Below the pieces are notes generated by a model. That model was not told the DNA's origin, did not search any database, and saw only the letters and a list, made by a program, of their open reading frames with translations. The translations under genes and the position numbers were made by a program. DNA of 5,762 bases, taken from assembly GCA_035776675.1 (NCBI GenBank), contig DASTWO010000226.1:1-5762 (forward strand), read 5' to 3'. Below are positions 4,911 through 5,762 of this stretch, in pieces. Position 1 is the stretch's first letter. The number at the start of each line of letters is the position of its first letter. The DNA comes from DASSOY01 sp035776675 (GTDB taxonomy: Bacteria > Bacillota > Bacilli > Bacillales > DASSOY01).

Positions 4911-4916
4911 TATAAT
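4911..4916 (+). promoter_or_regulatory. Sigma-A -10 box of the EcsC-family gene
   Basis: A perfect TATAAT lies 31 bp before the TTG start codon, in the right place for a short leader with a GAGGAGG site at 4933-4939. The -35 region at 17-bp spacing (TTTCCT, 4888-4893) is a poor match to TTGACA, so an upstream activator or supporting AT-rich DNA may matter. The gene therefore appears to have its own promoter rather than depending on the PLP pair. Confidence 0.6.
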
Positions 4917-4947
4917 GGAAGCAAACGGTGTCGAGGAGGTTGGAACT

Positions 4948-5762
4948 TTGCAATGGACGGACAGGGATGAAAAGATTTGGGCAGACATTCTGGCGTGGGA
5001 AAATCGATATTTCCAATATGAATCCAATGATCTGGCCTTTACTTATGAGAAATGGGTTGAAGCTGGATTCGGCAAGTTCAGCGAGTCTGTACAAGTTCGG
5101 GTTTTGAATACGATTGATACGATGTTGTTTCATCTTCATGCTTTGATCCAGAATTCGCAATTTCAATTGGAAGCCAAGCAAAGGTTACTGAATGAGGCTC
5201 GGCTGTTCGACAATACAATTGATGAAATTTCCGATTTGAGACAGTTGGAAATTGACCAACTTCGGTACATAACTGAGCAGCACATTGCCCGGCAACGATT
5301 GCTTTCTTTCGCCCAGGGCGGCTTGACCGGAACAGGCGGGTTCTTTCTGCTTGGGATTGACTTTCCGGCAGTGATCACCATGAATTTGCGTGCTATTCAA
5401 TTGATTGCTTTGAATTACGGGTACGAAGTCGGAATGCCGGGTGAAATGATGACGGCGTTGAAGGTATTCCATACGGCGTCTTTACCGAAACGGCTGCGCC
5501 ATGAAGCGTGGATGAACCTGGAAGATGAAGTTTTCAAAAGAAAATATGATCCGTATTTCTATGAGGATGATCAAATTCTTGTGGATTCCCTCTGGTTTGA
5601 GCATACCTTGAAGCATCTGGCGAAATCCGTTGTGATTCAATTGCTCCGGAAGAAGGTGGTCCAGGGAGTCCCTCTGCTGGGGATGGCGTTCGGTGCAGGG
5701 ATGAACTACCAGTTTTCCCGACAGGTAACCGAGATGGCTCACTATTTCTATCAAAAACGGCA
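4948..5762 (+). CDS. EcsC-family protein, truncated by the window edge
   Basis: 271 codons are visible without a stop, and the gene continues past the right edge. The start is a TTG at 4948 with GAGGAGG at 4933-4939, 8 nt upstream. A nearby ATG at 4953 is in another frame and stops after five codons. The product matches the EcsC family (PF12787), named after the third gene of the B. subtilis ecsABC cluster, whose molecular role is unclear. An N-terminal helical region rich in Trp, Glu and Gln (about 1-115) precedes the family's Gly-rich hydrophobic stretch GGLTGTGGFFLLGIDFPA (124-141) and LRAIQLIALNYGYE (147-160). A second Gly-rich segment, QGVPLLGMAFGAGMNY, lies at 239-254. Comparison with family C-termini suggests that few residues are missing. 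The ecsA/ecsB ABC transporter genes are not beside it, so it is a stand-alone paralogue here. The two Gly-rich segments suggest membrane association; this is not shown. Confidence 0.85.
   Translation, partial: MQWTDRDEKIWADILAWENRYFQYESNDLAFTYEKWVEAGFGKFSESVQVRVLNTIDTMLFHLHALIQNSQFQLEAKQRLLNEARLFDNTIDEISDLRQLEIDQLRYITEQHIARQRLLSFAQGGLTGTGGFFLLGIDFPAVITMNLRAIQLIALNYGYEVGMPGEMMTALKVFHTASLPKRLRHEAWMNLEDEVFKRKYDPYFYEDDQILVDSLWFEHTLKHLAKSVVIQLLRKKVVQGVPLLGMAFGAGMNYQFSRQVTEMAHYFYQKR

Larger units (their letters stand above)
4649..4947. other. Gene-free stretch between the PLP pair and the EcsC-family gene
   Basis: No convincing gene lies here. From left to right it holds a weak 5-bp hairpin CAACT-CAT-AGTTG at 4669-4682 with no real T-run, so it is not a clear terminator. 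Next come the 20-bp-periodic GACGCA repeats (4686-4765), a small GACC/GGTC hairpin near 4788-4804, the TTCAC/GTGAA cluster (4820-4867), and the promoter and ribosome binding site of the next gene. A short frame open across 4764-4970 overlaps that promoter and ribosome binding site and resembles nothing known, so it was not called. Confidence 0.6.

Noticed and set aside
4764..4970. Short + strand frame between the PLP pair and the EcsC-family gene
   Set aside because: It overlaps the TATAAT box and ribosome binding site of the EcsC-family gene, has no ribosome binding site of its own and resembles no known protein.

Overview
The window looks like chromosomal DNA from a spore-former-type member of the Bacillota (Bacillales or an Alicyclobacillaceae-like group). 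The signs are strong AAGGAGG/GAGGAGG ribosome binding sites, TTG used as start codon in three of five genes, moderate G+C by eye, an EcsC-family gene, and a LysR regulator close in sequence to the CysL/YeiE group. The genus cannot be fixed from the sequence alone.

Layout. (1) Positions 1-136 are the 3' end of a group II intron on the + strand: domain V, domain VI with a bulged branch-point A, and a 3' splice site. Its reverse transcriptase gene lies left of the window, apart from a possible short C-terminal tail. (2) Immediately next to it, on the - strand, is a YeiH-family (PF03601) inner-membrane protein, annotated in databases as a putative sulfate exporter. (3) A 123-bp AT-rich divergent region carries two near-identical T-N11-A boxes 31 bp apart. 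It separates yeiH from (4) a CysL/YeiE-type LysR regulator on the + strand. (5) After a 97-bp gap with its own candidate promoter come two closely spaced genes, probably one transcript: a threonine-synthase-family fold-type II PLP enzyme with an N-terminal zinc-ribbon-like motif, and a fold-type III PLP enzyme of the D-threonine aldolase / D-serine dehydratase family. (6) A 299-bp gene-free stretch holds four 20-bp-periodic GACGCA repeats, a cluster of TTCAC/GTGAA inverted repeats, and a perfect TATAAT box. This leads into (7) an EcsC-family gene that starts at a TTG and runs off the right edge.

How the genes may work together. The LysR gene and yeiH form the familiar divergent regulator/target pair, and the two boxes between them are credible binding sites for the regulator. 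Whether the PLP enzyme pair belongs to the same regulon is open. Together they look like a small amino-acid catabolic or interconversion module acting on hydroxy-amino acids, possibly D-configured, rather than core threonine biosynthesis: no hom or thrB is visible, and the partner has a metal-site His-x-Cys of the D-serine dehydratase kind. No defence system, CRISPR array or clearly new multi-gene machine is visible. The least explained items are the 20-bp periodic array, the paired operator boxes, and the substrate of the PLP pair.
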